From CAVQCJ01 sp963711005 (GTDB lineage Bacteria > Actinomycetota > Actinomycetes > Prado026), in assembly GCA_963711005.1 (NCBI GenBank), contig CAVQCJ010000003.1:62001-126000 (forward strand): DNA of 64,000 nucleotides, written 5' to 3'. Below, in pieces: positions 24,939 to 33,131 of the stretch (its first letter is position 1; each line of letters starts with the position of its first letter). The translations under genes and the position numbers were made by a program. Under the pieces are notes generated by a model. It made no database searches. It was not told where the DNA came from and saw only the letters and a program-made list of their open reading frames with translations.

Positions 24939-25700
24939 TCACGTGGGCCCAGTCTGCTGCCTGGTGGAGTCGAGCTGGGACCGGGTCAGGAAGAGGGCGC
25001 CGGTCAGGTCGGCGCCGGTCAGGTCGGCGCCGCGGAAGTCGGTGCCCATCAGGTCCGCGCGGCTCAGGTCCGCGCCGCGCAGGTCGGCCCCGATCAGGTA
25101 CGCGCCCCTGAGGTTGGCCCTGGCGAGGTCGGCGCCGCGCAGGTCCGCCCCGACCAGGTCGGCTCCGCTGCGGTCCGGTCCTGGCGCACCCCCGTCGGCC
25201 CGGGCGAGCGCGCTGGCCGCCAGGAGCACGGCGTTGACGGCTCGCCGGTGCGCGGTCAGGTCCGTGGCCCCGAGCGCGGCGGCGTGCTGGGCCGCCATCG
25301 CCTCGGTCTCCGCGGACCGGGTCCGGAGCTCGGGGTGCAGCGGGCCGGCGGCCGGCAGCGTCAGGGCCTCGGTGAGGTAGAAGAGCAGCTCGTGCAGCTG
25401 CCGGACGGCTCCGAACACCGCGAACATCCTCGGCGCGAGCGCAGGGTCGTGCCGCCAGTCGCGACCGCCGAACCCCTCCTGCGTGACCCGCTGACCGGCG
25501 CCGAAGCAGTCGTACGCGACGCATCCGGGGAAGCCCTCCGGCCGCAGCCGGGCGTGGATGCCGCAGCGGAAGTCCGCCTGCAGGTTCGGGCACGGCGTCC
25601 CGGCGGGTTTGTCGAGGGCGAAGTCGGCCGAGGCCGAGAACGCCGGCGCCACGCAGCACAGCGCGGCGCAGCGGGAGCAGTCGGCGTGCAGCTCGGGCAC
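24939..25700 (-). CDS. Cys-cluster (YkgJ-like) plus pentapeptide-repeat protein
   Basis: The N-terminal third holds a metal-chelating Cys pattern: ADCSRCAALCC (C-x2-C-x3-CC), then TPCPN, FRCGIH and PGCVAYDC. This looks like the UPF0153/YkgJ zinc- or iron-binding domain. A helical middle (VRQLHELLFYLTEALTLP) leads to about 14 A(D/N)LxG-type pentapeptide repeats (from about residue 183), which fold as a right-handed beta helix. The GTG has GGAG upstream. It lies 23 bases after the desulfurase-like aminotransferase, so the two are almost certainly co-transcribed. Function is unknown; metal or sulfur handling is suggested by the partner. Confidence 0.8.
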   Translation of the reverse strand: MPELHADCSRCAALCCVAPAFSASADFALDKPAGTPCPNLQADFRCGIHARLRPEGFPGCVAYDCFGAGQRVTQEGFGGRDWRHDPALAPRMFAVFGAVRQLHELLFYLTEALTLPAAGPLHPELRTRSAETEAMAAQHAAALGATDLTAHRRAVNAVLLAASALARADGGAPGPDRSGADLVGADLRGADLARANLRGAYLIGADLRGADLSRADLMGTDFRGADLTGADLTGALFLTRSQLDSTRQQTGPT

Positions 25701-25723
25701 GATCGGGTCTCCGGGCCCGCGCG

Positions 25724-27418
25724 TCAGGACAGGCAGACGGCGGGAAGGTCGAACCAGCGCAGCGCCTCGAAGTCGGCGGACACGCCGGGCGGCGCGTCGT
25801 CCGAGGGCTCGGGCCGGTCGGCCAGCAACGCCCGCGCCTCCTCCAGGTAGCCGGCCAGCGCGCTCTCCGGAGCGGTCTCGCCGTGGTGCGGGTAGCACAG
25901 GACACCGTCCGCGTCGTAGCCGACGTCGGCCAGCCGCAGCGGCGGCTCGACCGGCCCGGACCGGTGCCGCCACATCCCCGACGCCGGGTCGAACCGGTAG
26001 TCCGACAGCAGCGCCCACCCGCAGTCGGCGACCAGGGCGACCGCGTCGACGATGTACTGGAAGACCGCCTCGCTGATGAAGTAGTTGAACGACACCCGGA
26101 CCCAGCCGGGCTTGATCCCCTCGCAGCCGTGCGTGATCTCCCGCTCGAACTCGTGCGAGCGCTCGATGTCGATGCCCAGCAGCCGGTGCCCGTACGGGCC
26201 GGCGCAGGAGCAGCCGCCGCGGGCCTGGATGCCGAACAGGTCGTTGAGCACTGCGACGACGAAGTTGTGGTGCAGGTAACGGCCGCCGGGCCTGCGCACC
26301 GTGAACGAGACGATGGACAGCCGCTCGGCGGCGCGGTTGCCCAGCACCCCGATCGTGTCGTGCAGGTCCCAGGCATGCATCGCGCGCTGCACGTAGTCGT
26401 CCTCGCGGGCCCGGATGGTCTCGACGCCGACGGCCTGCTTGAGCCCGAACACCAGCCCGGCCCTGATCGACTCGACGATCGCGGGCGTCCCGCCCTCCTC
26501 CCGGTGCACCGGGTCGGACAGGTAGACGTGCTCGCTGGGGTTGACGTACGACACGGTCCCCCCGCCGACGACGTCCGGGACCGTGTTGGTGAGCAGCTCG
26601 CGCCGCAGCACCAGCAGACCGGGCGTGCCGGGGCCGCCGATGAACTTGTGCGGCGACAGGACGATCGCGTCTTTGTACGCCTGCGGGTGCTCGGCGCACA
26701 CGGGGTTCATGTCGATCTCGACGTACGGGCCGGCGGCGGCGAAGTCCCAGCAGGCCAGCGCGCCGTGCCGGTGCAGCAGGTCGGAGATGCGATGGGTGTC
26801 GCTGACGATGCCGGTGACGTTGCTGGCCGCGCTGAACGCCCCGATCTTCAGCGGGCGGCCGGCGTGCCGCTCGAGCTCGGCGGTCAGCCGGGAGACGTCG
26901 ATGTGCCCGTCGGCGTCCTCGGGGATCACGACGACGTCGGCGATCGACTCCCGCCACGGCAGCTCGTTGCTGTGGTGCTCGAAGGGACCGATGAACACCA
27001 CCGGACGCTCGGCCGGCGGGATGTGCGAGGACAGGGCGTACCGCGCGTCCAGGTCGGCGGGCAGCCGCAGGTTCAGGATGCCGACCAGCTTGTCGATCGC
27101 CCCGGTCGACCCCGAACCGGCGAACAGCACGCAGGTGCTCTCGTCGCCGCCGACCGCATCGTGGATCAGCCGCCGGGCGTCCTCGCGCAGCCTGGTGGTC
27201 TGCAGGCCGGTCCCGCTGGATTCGGTGTGCGTGTTCGCGTACCGGGGCAGCACCTCGTCGCGGATGAAGTCCTCGACGAAGGTCAGCGCCCGCCCGCTGG
27301 CGGTGTAGTCGGCGTACGTCGTGCGGCGCGGCCCGTACGGGCCGGGCATGACCTGGTCGTCGCCGATCACCGCCTCGCGGATGCGACGCAGCAGGGGCGG
27401 GTCGGGCAGGTCCGGCAC
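25724..27418 (-). CDS. Class V aminotransferase, cysteine-desulfurase-like
   Basis: A 564-residue PLP enzyme. The Schiff-base lysine is in VLSPHKFIGGPGTPG, preceded by ACWDFAAAGPYVEIDM (PLP Asp) and FEHHSNELPWRE (stacking His). RGGCSCAGPYGHRLL contains a Cys pair where desulfurases carry the persulfide Cys. It is longer than SufS/CsdA (about 410) by a C-terminal extension of about 130 residues. The GTG start has no clear ribosome site; it is divergent from clpS. Desulfurase, kynureninase-like or lyase activity are all possible. Confidence 0.8.
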   Translation of the reverse strand: MPDLPDPPLLRRIREAVIGDDQVMPGPYGPRRTTYADYTASGRALTFVEDFIRDEVLPRYANTHTESSGTGLQTTRLREDARRLIHDAVGGDESTCVLFAGSGSTGAIDKLVGILNLRLPADLDARYALSSHIPPAERPVVFIGPFEHHSNELPWRESIADVVVIPEDADGHIDVSRLTAELERHAGRPLKIGAFSAASNVTGIVSDTHRISDLLHRHGALACWDFAAAGPYVEIDMNPVCAEHPQAYKDAIVLSPHKFIGGPGTPGLLVLRRELLTNTVPDVVGGGTVSYVNPSEHVYLSDPVHREEGGTPAIVESIRAGLVFGLKQAVGVETIRAREDDYVQRAMHAWDLHDTIGVLGNRAAERLSIVSFTVRRPGGRYLHHNFVVAVLNDLFGIQARGGCSCAGPYGHRLLGIDIERSHEFEREITHGCEGIKPGWVRVSFNYFISEAVFQYIVDAVALVADCGWALLSDYRFDPASGMWRHRSGPVEPPLRLADVGYDADGVLCYPHHGETAPESALAGYLEEARALLADRPEPSDDAPPGVSADFEALRWFDLPAVCLS

Positions 27419-27482
27419 GCGGCATACGGTAGCCCCGGTCCGGCCCTCTCGGGGACCGCGGGTGTCGTGCCACGATGGCCCG

Positions 27483-27806
27483 GTGCGGACCACACGAGTC
27501 GTTCGGGCGACGGCGCCGGTCGAGGTCCCGACCGAGCTGGAGCGGCCCGAGTCCGAGTCGATGGTGCTGCCCGAGATGCCCTGGGTGACCGTGGTCTGGA
27601 ACGACCCGGTGAACCTCATGTCCTACGTCGCGTACGTCTTCCGCACCTACTTCGGCTACCCGCCCAAGAAAGCGGAGCGGCTGATGCTCGCGGTGCACAA
27701 CGAGGGCCGGGCCGCGGTCTCGGCCGGGACCCGCGAGGAGATGGAGCGCGACGTCGTGGCCATGCACGGGTACGGCCTCTGGGCCACGATGCAGCAGGAC
27801 GGCTGA
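27483..27806 (+). CDS. clpS: ATP-dependent Clp protease adaptor ClpS
   Basis: Adaptor that hands N-degron proteins to ClpC/ClpA-ClpP. The core is WVTVVWNDPVNLMSYVAYVF (substrate-pocket Asn-Asp region), YPPKKAERLMLAVHNEGRA and a Clp-binding C-terminus. The 107 residues include a 30-residue variable N-terminal arm. It is the first gene of the conserved clpS-DUF2017-mec-cysO-cysM block and is divergent from the aminotransferase gene by 64 bases. Confidence 0.93.
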   Translation: MRTTRVVRATAPVEVPTELERPESESMVLPEMPWVTVVWNDPVNLMSYVAYVFRTYFGYPPKKAERLMLAVHNEGRAAVSAGTREEMERDVVAMHGYGLWATMQQDG

Positions 27807-27814
27807 GGCCGCCG

Positions 27815-28357
27815 GTGGCGACGACGGGGTTCCGGCGGGCCCGGGGCGGAGCGGTCACGATGACGGTGCCGGAGGACGAGGCGCCGGTCCTGCGCGGGCT
27901 GCTCGAGCAGCTGGCTGAGCTGGTGGCCCCGGCCGAGCCGCTCGACGACGACCCGCTGGCCGCCCTGGTGGGCATCGGGAGCCAGACCGGCACCCCGGAC
28001 GACCCGGTGCTGGCCCGGCTGTTCCCGGACGCCTACCCCGACGACCAGGAGGCGGCCTCGGAGTTCCGCCGGTACACCGAGTCCGGGCTGCGCGAGTCCA
28101 AGCAGTCGAACGCCCGGACCGCGCTGGCCACCCTGGACGCCCCCGGCACCGAGCACCGGCTGACCGACTTCGAGGTCCAGGCCTGGCTGGGCGCGCTCAA
28201 CGACCTGCGGCTGGCCCTGGGCACCCGGCTGGACGTGACCGAGGACTGGCACGCCCAGGCCGCCGCCCTCGACCCCGACGACCCGGCGCTGGTCCTGTTC
28301 TCGGTCTACGACTGGCTGAGCATGCTGCAGGAGCTGCTGGTCCGCTGCCTGCGCTGA
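27815..28357 (+). CDS. DUF2017 family protein
   Basis: A 180-residue actinobacterial DUF2017 protein that regularly follows clpS (Rv1332 in M. tuberculosis). Largely helical and acidic; EVQAWLGALNDLRLALGTRL and VLFSVYDWLSMLQELLVRCL are its conserved helices. No enzyme motif is visible. It starts at a GTG nine bases after clpS with GAGG upstream, suggesting coupling and a possible link to Clp proteolysis. Confidence 0.88.
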   Translation: MATTGFRRARGGAVTMTVPEDEAPVLRGLLEQLAELVAPAEPLDDDPLAALVGIGSQTGTPDDPVLARLFPDAYPDDQEAASEFRRYTESGLRESKQSNARTALATLDAPGTEHRLTDFEVQAWLGALNDLRLALGTRLDVTEDWHAQAAALDPDDPALVLFSVYDWLSMLQELLVRCLR

Positions 28358-28394
28358 CCCGAGCACGCCGGTGGGCGCGGATAGGCTCTGCAGC

Positions 28395-28829
28395 GTGCTC
28401 ACCATCGGCCGGGACGTGCTCGACGCGATCGTCGCGCACGCCCGGCGGGACCACCCGGACGAGGCCTGCGGGATCGTCGCGGGTCCGGTCGGCAGCGACC
28501 GGCCGGAGCGGTTCGTGCCGATGCTCAACGCCGCCCGCTCGCCCACGTTCTACGAGTTCGACTCCGCGGACCTGCTGCGCCTGTACCGGGACCTGGACGC
28601 CCGCGACGAGGAGCCGGTCGTCGTCTACCACTCGCACACGGCGACCGAGGCCTACCCATCGCGCACCGACGTGAGCTACGCCTCCGAGCCGGCGGCCCAC
28701 TACCTGCTCGTGTCCACACGGGACCCCGACCGGGCCGAGATCCGCTCCTACCGGATCGTGGACGGCGCGGTCACCGAGGAAGAAGTCCGGGCCGTGCCCG
28801 CGTTGGACTCGGCGGACAGCACGTCCTGA
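28395..28829 (+). CDS. mec: JAMM metallopeptidase acting on CysO-cysteine
   Basis: A 144-residue Mov34/MPN protein with the full JAMM zinc site: E23 (DEACGIVAG) and H79-S-H81...S89...D92 (VYHSHTATEAYPSRTD). In M. tuberculosis the homologue Rv1334 releases cysteine from CysO-cysteine. The GTG start is 38 bases after the DUF2017 stop. It is followed by cysO and cysM, the complete sulfur-carrier cysteine pathway. An additional role in trimming CysO is possible here because CysO ends in an extra residue. Confidence 0.92.
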   Translation: MLTIGRDVLDAIVAHARRDHPDEACGIVAGPVGSDRPERFVPMLNAARSPTFYEFDSADLLRLYRDLDARDEEPVVVYHSHTATEAYPSRTDVSYASEPAAHYLLVSTRDPDRAEIRSYRIVDGAVTEEEVRAVPALDSADSTS

Positions 28830-28868
28830 GCCGGCAACCCGCCCCCGTACAGAGGAGACACCGCACCG

Positions 28869-29144
28869 ATGGCCGTCGAGGTCCGCATCCCGACCATCCT
28901 CCGTCCGTACACCGGCGGGGAGAAGTCCGTCGACGGCAGCGGGGGCACCCTCGGCGAGCTGTTCACCGACCTGGACAGCCGGCACCCAGGGCTGCGCGAG
29001 CGCCTGGTCGAGGACGGGCAGCTGCGCCGCTTCGTGAACGTCTACCTCAACGACGAGGACGTCCGGTTCCTGGGCGGGCTGGAGACGCACCTGGCCGACG
29101 GCGACGACGTGACGATCCTGCCCGCGGTCGCCGGCGGCAGCTGA
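28869..29144 (+). CDS. cysO: CysO sulfur-carrier protein (MoaD/ThiS family)
   Basis: A 91-residue ubiquitin-like carrier. RRFVNVYLNDEDVRFLGGLETHLADGDDVTILPAVAGG is the conserved C-terminal half. The thiocarboxylate normally forms at the terminal Gly-Gly; here one Ser follows (GGS-stop), so the Gly is not the last residue. GAGGAG is 11 bases before the ATG. It lies between mec and cysM, four bases before the latter. Confidence 0.93.
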   Translation: MAVEVRIPTILRPYTGGEKSVDGSGGTLGELFTDLDSRHPGLRERLVEDGQLRRFVNVYLNDEDVRFLGGLETHLADGDDVTILPAVAGGS

Positions 29145-29148
29145 GCCC

Positions 29149-30096
29149 GTGCGCTTCGACTCCCTGCTGGACTCCGTCGGGCGTACCCCGCTGGTCGGGC
29201 TGCCACGACTGTCCCCGTCTCCGGAGGTCCGGCTCTGGGCCAAGCTCGAGGACCGCAACCCGACCGGCTCGGTCAAGGACCGGGCCGCGCTCGCGATGGT
29301 GGAGGCCGCCGAGGCCGACGGCTCACTGCGGCCGGGCGACACGATCCTGGAGCCCACGTCGGGGAACACCGGCATCTCGCTGGCGATGGTGGCGCGGCTC
29401 AAGGGCTACTCGCTCATCTGCGTGATGCCGGAGAACACCTCGCCCGAGCGGACCCAGCTGCTGCGGATGTGGGGGGCGCAGGTCGTCTACTCCGCGGCCG
29501 CCGGCGGCTCGAACGAGGCGGTGCGGGTGGCCAAGGAGCTGGCCGCGGAGCATCCCGAGTGGGTGATGCTCTACCAGTACGGAAACCCGGCGAACGCCGA
29601 AGCGCACTACCGCGGGACCGGCCCCGAGATCCTCGCCGACCTGCCCACCGTCACCCACTTCGTGGCCGGGCTCGGGACGACGGGGACGTTGATGGGCGCC
29701 GGGCGGTTCCTGCGCGAGAACGTCCCCGGGATCCAGATCGTGGCGGCTGAGCCGCGGTACGGCGAGCTGGTGTACGGCCTGCGCAACCTCGACGAAGGGT
29801 TCGTCCCGGAGCTCTACGACGAGTCGGTGCTGACCACCCGGTTCTCGGTCGGCCCGCGCGAGGCCGTGCGGCGCACCCGCGAGCTGCTCGAGCAGGAGGG
29901 GATCTTCGCCGGGATCTCCACCGGGGCGATCCTGCATGCGGCGCTCGGCGTGGCCCGCAGGGCGGTCCGGGCCGGAGAGCGGGCGGACATCGCCTTCATC
30001 GTGTGCGACGGCGGCTGGAAGTACCTGTCGACCGGCGCGTACGAGGGCGGGCTGGACGACGCCGAGGCTTCGCTCGAGGGCCAGCTCTGGGCCTGA
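29149..30096 (+). CDS. cysM: CysO-dependent O-phosphoserine sulfhydrylase
   Basis: PLP enzyme that joins O-phosphoserine with the thiocarboxylate of CysO to make CysO-cysteine. The 315 residues show the Schiff-base Lys K43 (GSVKDRAAL), the phosphate-binding TSGNTGISLA, and GISTGAILHAAL. The position after mec-cysO marks it as the CysM (Rv1336) type rather than sulfide-using CysK. It starts at a GTG four bases after cysO. In M. tuberculosis a rhomboid gene comes next; here murI follows directly. Confidence 0.94.
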   Translation: MRFDSLLDSVGRTPLVGLPRLSPSPEVRLWAKLEDRNPTGSVKDRAALAMVEAAEADGSLRPGDTILEPTSGNTGISLAMVARLKGYSLICVMPENTSPERTQLLRMWGAQVVYSAAAGGSNEAVRVAKELAAEHPEWVMLYQYGNPANAEAHYRGTGPEILADLPTVTHFVAGLGTTGTLMGAGRFLRENVPGIQIVAAEPRYGELVYGLRNLDEGFVPELYDESVLTTRFSVGPREAVRRTRELLEQEGIFAGISTGAILHAALGVARRAVRAGERADIAFIVCDGGWKYLSTGAYEGGLDDAEASLEGQLWA

Positions 30097-30133
30097 GGCG
30101 TCCGCGTCGACCGGACACGTAGGCTGGTCGGCT

Positions 30134-30958
30134 GTGACGGACGCCCCCATCGGCATCTTCGACAGTGGAGTCGGCGGCCTGACCGTCGCACGCGCGGTCC
30201 TGGACCAGCTCCCGGACGAGCCCGTGCTGTACGTGGGGGACACGTTGCGCGGTCCGTACGGCCCGCAGCCGCTCGCGCAGGTGCGGGCCATGGCGCTGGA
30301 CGTGATGGACCACCTGGTCGACCAGGGCGTGAAGCTGCTGGTGATCGCGTGCAACAGCGCCAGCGCCGCCGTCCTGCGCGACGCCCGGGAGCGGTACGAC
30401 GTACCGGTGGTCGAAGTGGTGCACCCCGCTGTCCGCCGGGCCGTGCAGGCCACCCGCAACGGCAGCGTCGGGGTGATCGGCACCGTCGCCACGGTGACCA
30501 GCGGCGCGTACGAGGACTCCTTCGCCGCCGCCCCCGACCTGGCGCTGACCGTGCGCGCCTGCCCCCGGTTCGTGGAGTTCGTCGAGTCCGGGGTGACATC
30601 GGGCGACGAGCTGCTCGCGGTCGCGCACGACTACCTCGACCCGGTCGCGGAGGCCGGTGTGGACACCCTGGTGCTGGGCTGCACGCACTACCCGTTGCTG
30701 ACCGGCGTCATCGCCTACGTCATGGGGGACGGCGTGACGTTGGTGTCCAGCGCCGAGGAGACGGCCAAAGACGTCTACCGCACGCTCGCCGGCGAAGGAC
30801 TGCTGCGGCCGCCGGGGCGGTCCGCTCCCGTGCACCGCTTCCTGGCCACCGGCGACCCCGACGCGTTCACCCGGCTGGGCCGGCGCTTCCTCGGCCCCGA
30901 GATCGGAGCCGTCGGCCGGGCGGACCTGGCTCCCGCGGCCGTCTGGGCACGCGCGTGA
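30134..30958 (+). CDS. murI: Glutamate racemase
   Basis: Makes D-glutamate for peptidoglycan by two-Cys acid-base catalysis. The 274-residue protein opens IGIFDSGVGGLTVAR and has both catalytic cysteines: C73 (ACNSAS) and C183 (GCTHYPLL). VGDTLRGPYGP is the substrate loop. It starts at a GTG without a clear ribosome site, 37 bases after cysM, and its stop overlaps the next gene's GTG (GTGA). Confidence 0.95.
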   Translation: MTDAPIGIFDSGVGGLTVARAVLDQLPDEPVLYVGDTLRGPYGPQPLAQVRAMALDVMDHLVDQGVKLLVIACNSASAAVLRDARERYDVPVVEVVHPAVRRAVQATRNGSVGVIGTVATVTSGAYEDSFAAAPDLALTVRACPRFVEFVESGVTSGDELLAVAHDYLDPVAEAGVDTLVLGCTHYPLLTGVIAYVMGDGVTLVSSAEETAKDVYRTLAGEGLLRPPGRSAPVHRFLATGDPDAFTRLGRRFLGPEIGAVGRADLAPAAVWARA

Positions 30959-31716
30959 GGCTGACCGTCGTGGGCTGCTCGGGCTCGATGCCGGGACCTC
31001 GGTCGGCCGCGTCCTGCTACCTCGTCGAGCACGACGGGTTCGCGCTGGTCCTCGACCTGGGCAGCGGCGCGCTGGGGGCGCTGCAGATGTACGTCCGGCC
31101 GCAGGACGTCGGGGCCGTGCTGCTCAGCCATCTGCACGCGGACCACTGCATGGACCTGTGCGGGATGTACGTCGCGCTCCGGTACACGCCCGCCGGCGAC
31201 CCCGGGGACCGCATCCGCGCGGACCGGCTGCCGGTGCACGGCCCGCCGGGGACCGGCGAGCGGATCGCCGCGGCGTACGGGGTACTGATGGCGGATCTGG
31301 GCCGGGTGCTCGCCTTCCACGATGTGCTGCCGGGGACGTTCGCGCTCGGACCCTTCGAGGTCACGGCGGCGCCGACCCTGCACCCCGTGCCGTGCCACGC
31401 GCTGCGGCTGGCCGCCGGGGGCCGCACCCTCGTCTACACCGGGGACACCGCGCCGTGCGCTCCCGTCGACGCGCTGGCGGCCGGTGCGGACGTGCTGCTG
31501 GCCGAGGCGTCCTTCACCGTCGCCGCGCACAACCCGCCCGACCTGCACCTGACCGCCAGGCAGGCCGGCGAGCTCGCCGCCCGGGCCGGGGTGGGCCGGC
31601 TGGTCGTCACCCACGTACCGCCCTGGTACGAGCCGGATGCCGCGCTCGCCGAGGCCGCGACGGCGTACCACGGGCCGGCGGTGGCCGCCGAGCCCGGCTT
31701 GGTCGTCGACGTGTGA
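30955..31716 (+). CDS. Metallo-beta-lactamase-fold hydrolase (Rv1339-like)
   Basis: A 253-residue metallo-beta-lactamase-fold protein: TVVGCSGSMPGPRSAASCYLV, the zinc motif LLSHLHADHCMDL, later TGDTAPC (bridging Asp) and VTHVPPWY. The gene order murI-this-rph equals Rv1338-Rv1339-rphA; Rv1339 is reported to be a cyclic-AMP phosphodiesterase, so that activity is the leading idea. It is coupled to murI by a four-base overlap. Confidence 0.88.
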   Translation: MRLTVVGCSGSMPGPRSAASCYLVEHDGFALVLDLGSGALGALQMYVRPQDVGAVLLSHLHADHCMDLCGMYVALRYTPAGDPGDRIRADRLPVHGPPGTGERIAAAYGVLMADLGRVLAFHDVLPGTFALGPFEVTAAPTLHPVPCHALRLAAGGRTLVYTGDTAPCAPVDALAAGADVLLAEASFTVAAHNPPDLHLTARQAGELAARAGVGRLVVTHVPPWYEPDAALAEAATAYHGPAVAAEPGLVVDV

Positions 31717-31740
31717 GAGGCGCTGGTTAGAGTCCTGCGC

Positions 31741-32484
31741 ATGTCTTCGACCCCGCTGACCGGAACGCGCGTCGACGGCCGCTCGGCCGACGAGCTGAGG
31801 CCGGTGACGATCACCCGCGGCTGGCTGGACCATGCCGAGGGGTCGGTGCTGGTCGAGTTCGGCCGTACCCGGGTGCTGTGCGCGGCGTCGTTCACCGAGG
31901 GGGTGCCGCGGTGGAAGCGGGGCAGCGGCTCGGGCTGGGTGACCGCCGAGTACGCCATGCTGCCGCGCAGTACGAACACCCGGTCGGACCGCGAGTCGGT
32001 CAAGGGCCGGCTCGGCGGTCGCACCCAGGAGATCTCGCGGCTCGTCGGGCGCTCGTTGCGCGCGGTCGTCGACCACGCCGCGCTGGGGGAGAACACCGTG
32101 GTGCTCGACTGCGACGTGCTGCAGGCCGACGGCGGCACCCGGACCGCGGCGATCACCGGCGCGTACGTCGCGCTGGCCGACGCGGTCGAGTGGGCGCGGG
32201 CCGAGGGGCTGCTGCGGGCCGGGGCCGAGCCCTTGTCCGGGTCGGTCGCGGCGGTGTCGGTCGGGGTCGTCGACGGCTCGCCGCTGCTGGACCTGTGCTA
32301 TGAGGAGGACGTGCGCGCCGAGACGGACATGAACGTGGTCATGACCGGCGACGGCCGGTTCGTGGAGGTCCAGGGGACCGCCGAGGGCGAGCCGTTCGAC
32401 CGGCTGCTGCTGGACCGCCTCCTCGAGCTGGCCGGTGTGGGCTGCCACGAGCTGACCGCGATCCAGACCAGGGCGCTCGGGTGA
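31741..32484 (+). CDS. rph: Ribonuclease PH
   Basis: Phosphorolytic 3'-5' exonuclease that trims tRNA 3' ends. The 247 residues contain the family core: RVDGRSADELRPVTI, VLCAASFTEGVPRW, GWVTAEYAMLPRST, GRTQEISRLVGRSLR and VLDCDVLQADGGTRTA. It has usual length and intact phosphate-binding Arg residues. The ATG follows 24 bases after the preceding gene; its stop overlaps the rdgB start (GTGA). Confidence 0.96.
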   Translation: MSSTPLTGTRVDGRSADELRPVTITRGWLDHAEGSVLVEFGRTRVLCAASFTEGVPRWKRGSGSGWVTAEYAMLPRSTNTRSDRESVKGRLGGRTQEISRLVGRSLRAVVDHAALGENTVVLDCDVLQADGGTRTAAITGAYVALADAVEWARAEGLLRAGAEPLSGSVAAVSVGVVDGSPLLDLCYEEDVRAETDMNVVMTGDGRFVEVQGTAEGEPFDRLLLDRLLELAGVGCHELTAIQTRALG

Positions 32485-33131
32485 GGCTGGTACTCGCCAG
32501 CCGCAACGCGCACAAGGTCACCGAGCTGCGCCGGATCCTGGGCGACGCGGGCCTGGCGGTCGAGCTGCTGACCGTGGCGGACTTCGACGGTGTCTTGGCT
32601 GTCCCCGAGGTGGCCGAGACCGGCGTGACGTTCGCCGAGAACGCCCTGCTCAAGGCCCGGGCGGTGCGCTGGGCGACCGGGGCGGCGTCCGTCGGGGACG
32701 ACTCCGGCTTCTGCCTGGAGGTCATGGGCGGGATGCCGGGGGTCTTCTCGGCGCGCTGGTCGGGGCGGCACGGGGACGACCGGGCGAACCTCGAGCTGGT
32801 GCTGGCGCAGGTGGCCGACGTCCCGGACGAGCACCTGGGGGCGTCGTTCGTCTGCGCGGCTGCGCTCGCCAGGCCGGACGGCACCGAGCTCGTCGTCGAG
32901 GGCCGGTGGCCGGGGCGTCTGGTCCGGGTCCCGCGCGGGTCGAACGGGTTCGGCTACGACCCGATCTTCGTGCCCGAGGGGGAGCAGCGAACCTCGGCCG
33001 AGCTCTCGGACGAGGCCAAGGACGCGGCCAGCCATCGCGGGCGTGCCCTGCGCGCCCTGCTGCCCGCCATCGCCGAGCTGGCCGAGCAGCCGGAACAGCC
33101 CGAGCAGCCCGAGCAGCGGCACGGCGCCTAA
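32481..33131 (+). CDS. rdgB: Non-canonical purine NTP pyrophosphatase (RdgB/HAM1)
   Basis: Hydrolyses ITP, dITP and XTP to keep them out of nucleic acids. The 216 residues begin LVLASRNAHKVTELRRIL, with VGDDSGFCLE, FSARWSG, and GSNGFGYDPIFVP as substrate motifs, and ELSDEAKDAASHRGRAL at the C-terminal core. An unusual tail ends in repeated EQP units (33078-33119). The stop overlaps by two bases with that of the opposing DUF1023 gene. It closes the block that begins with clpS. Confidence 0.95.
   Translation: MRLVLASRNAHKVTELRRILGDAGLAVELLTVADFDGVLAVPEVAETGVTFAENALLKARAVRWATGAASVGDDSGFCLEVMGGMPGVFSARWSGRHGDDRANLELVLAQVADVPDEHLGASFVCAAALARPDGTELVVEGRWPGRLVRVPRGSNGFGYDPIFVPEGEQRTSAELSDEAKDAASHRGRALRALLPAIAELAEQPEQPEQPEQRHGA

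Noticed and set aside
33078..33119. EQP repeats at the RdgB C-terminus as a sign of frameshift or fusion
   Set aside because: The catalytic domain is complete before it and the frame ends normally; low-complexity tails are common in high-GC genes.
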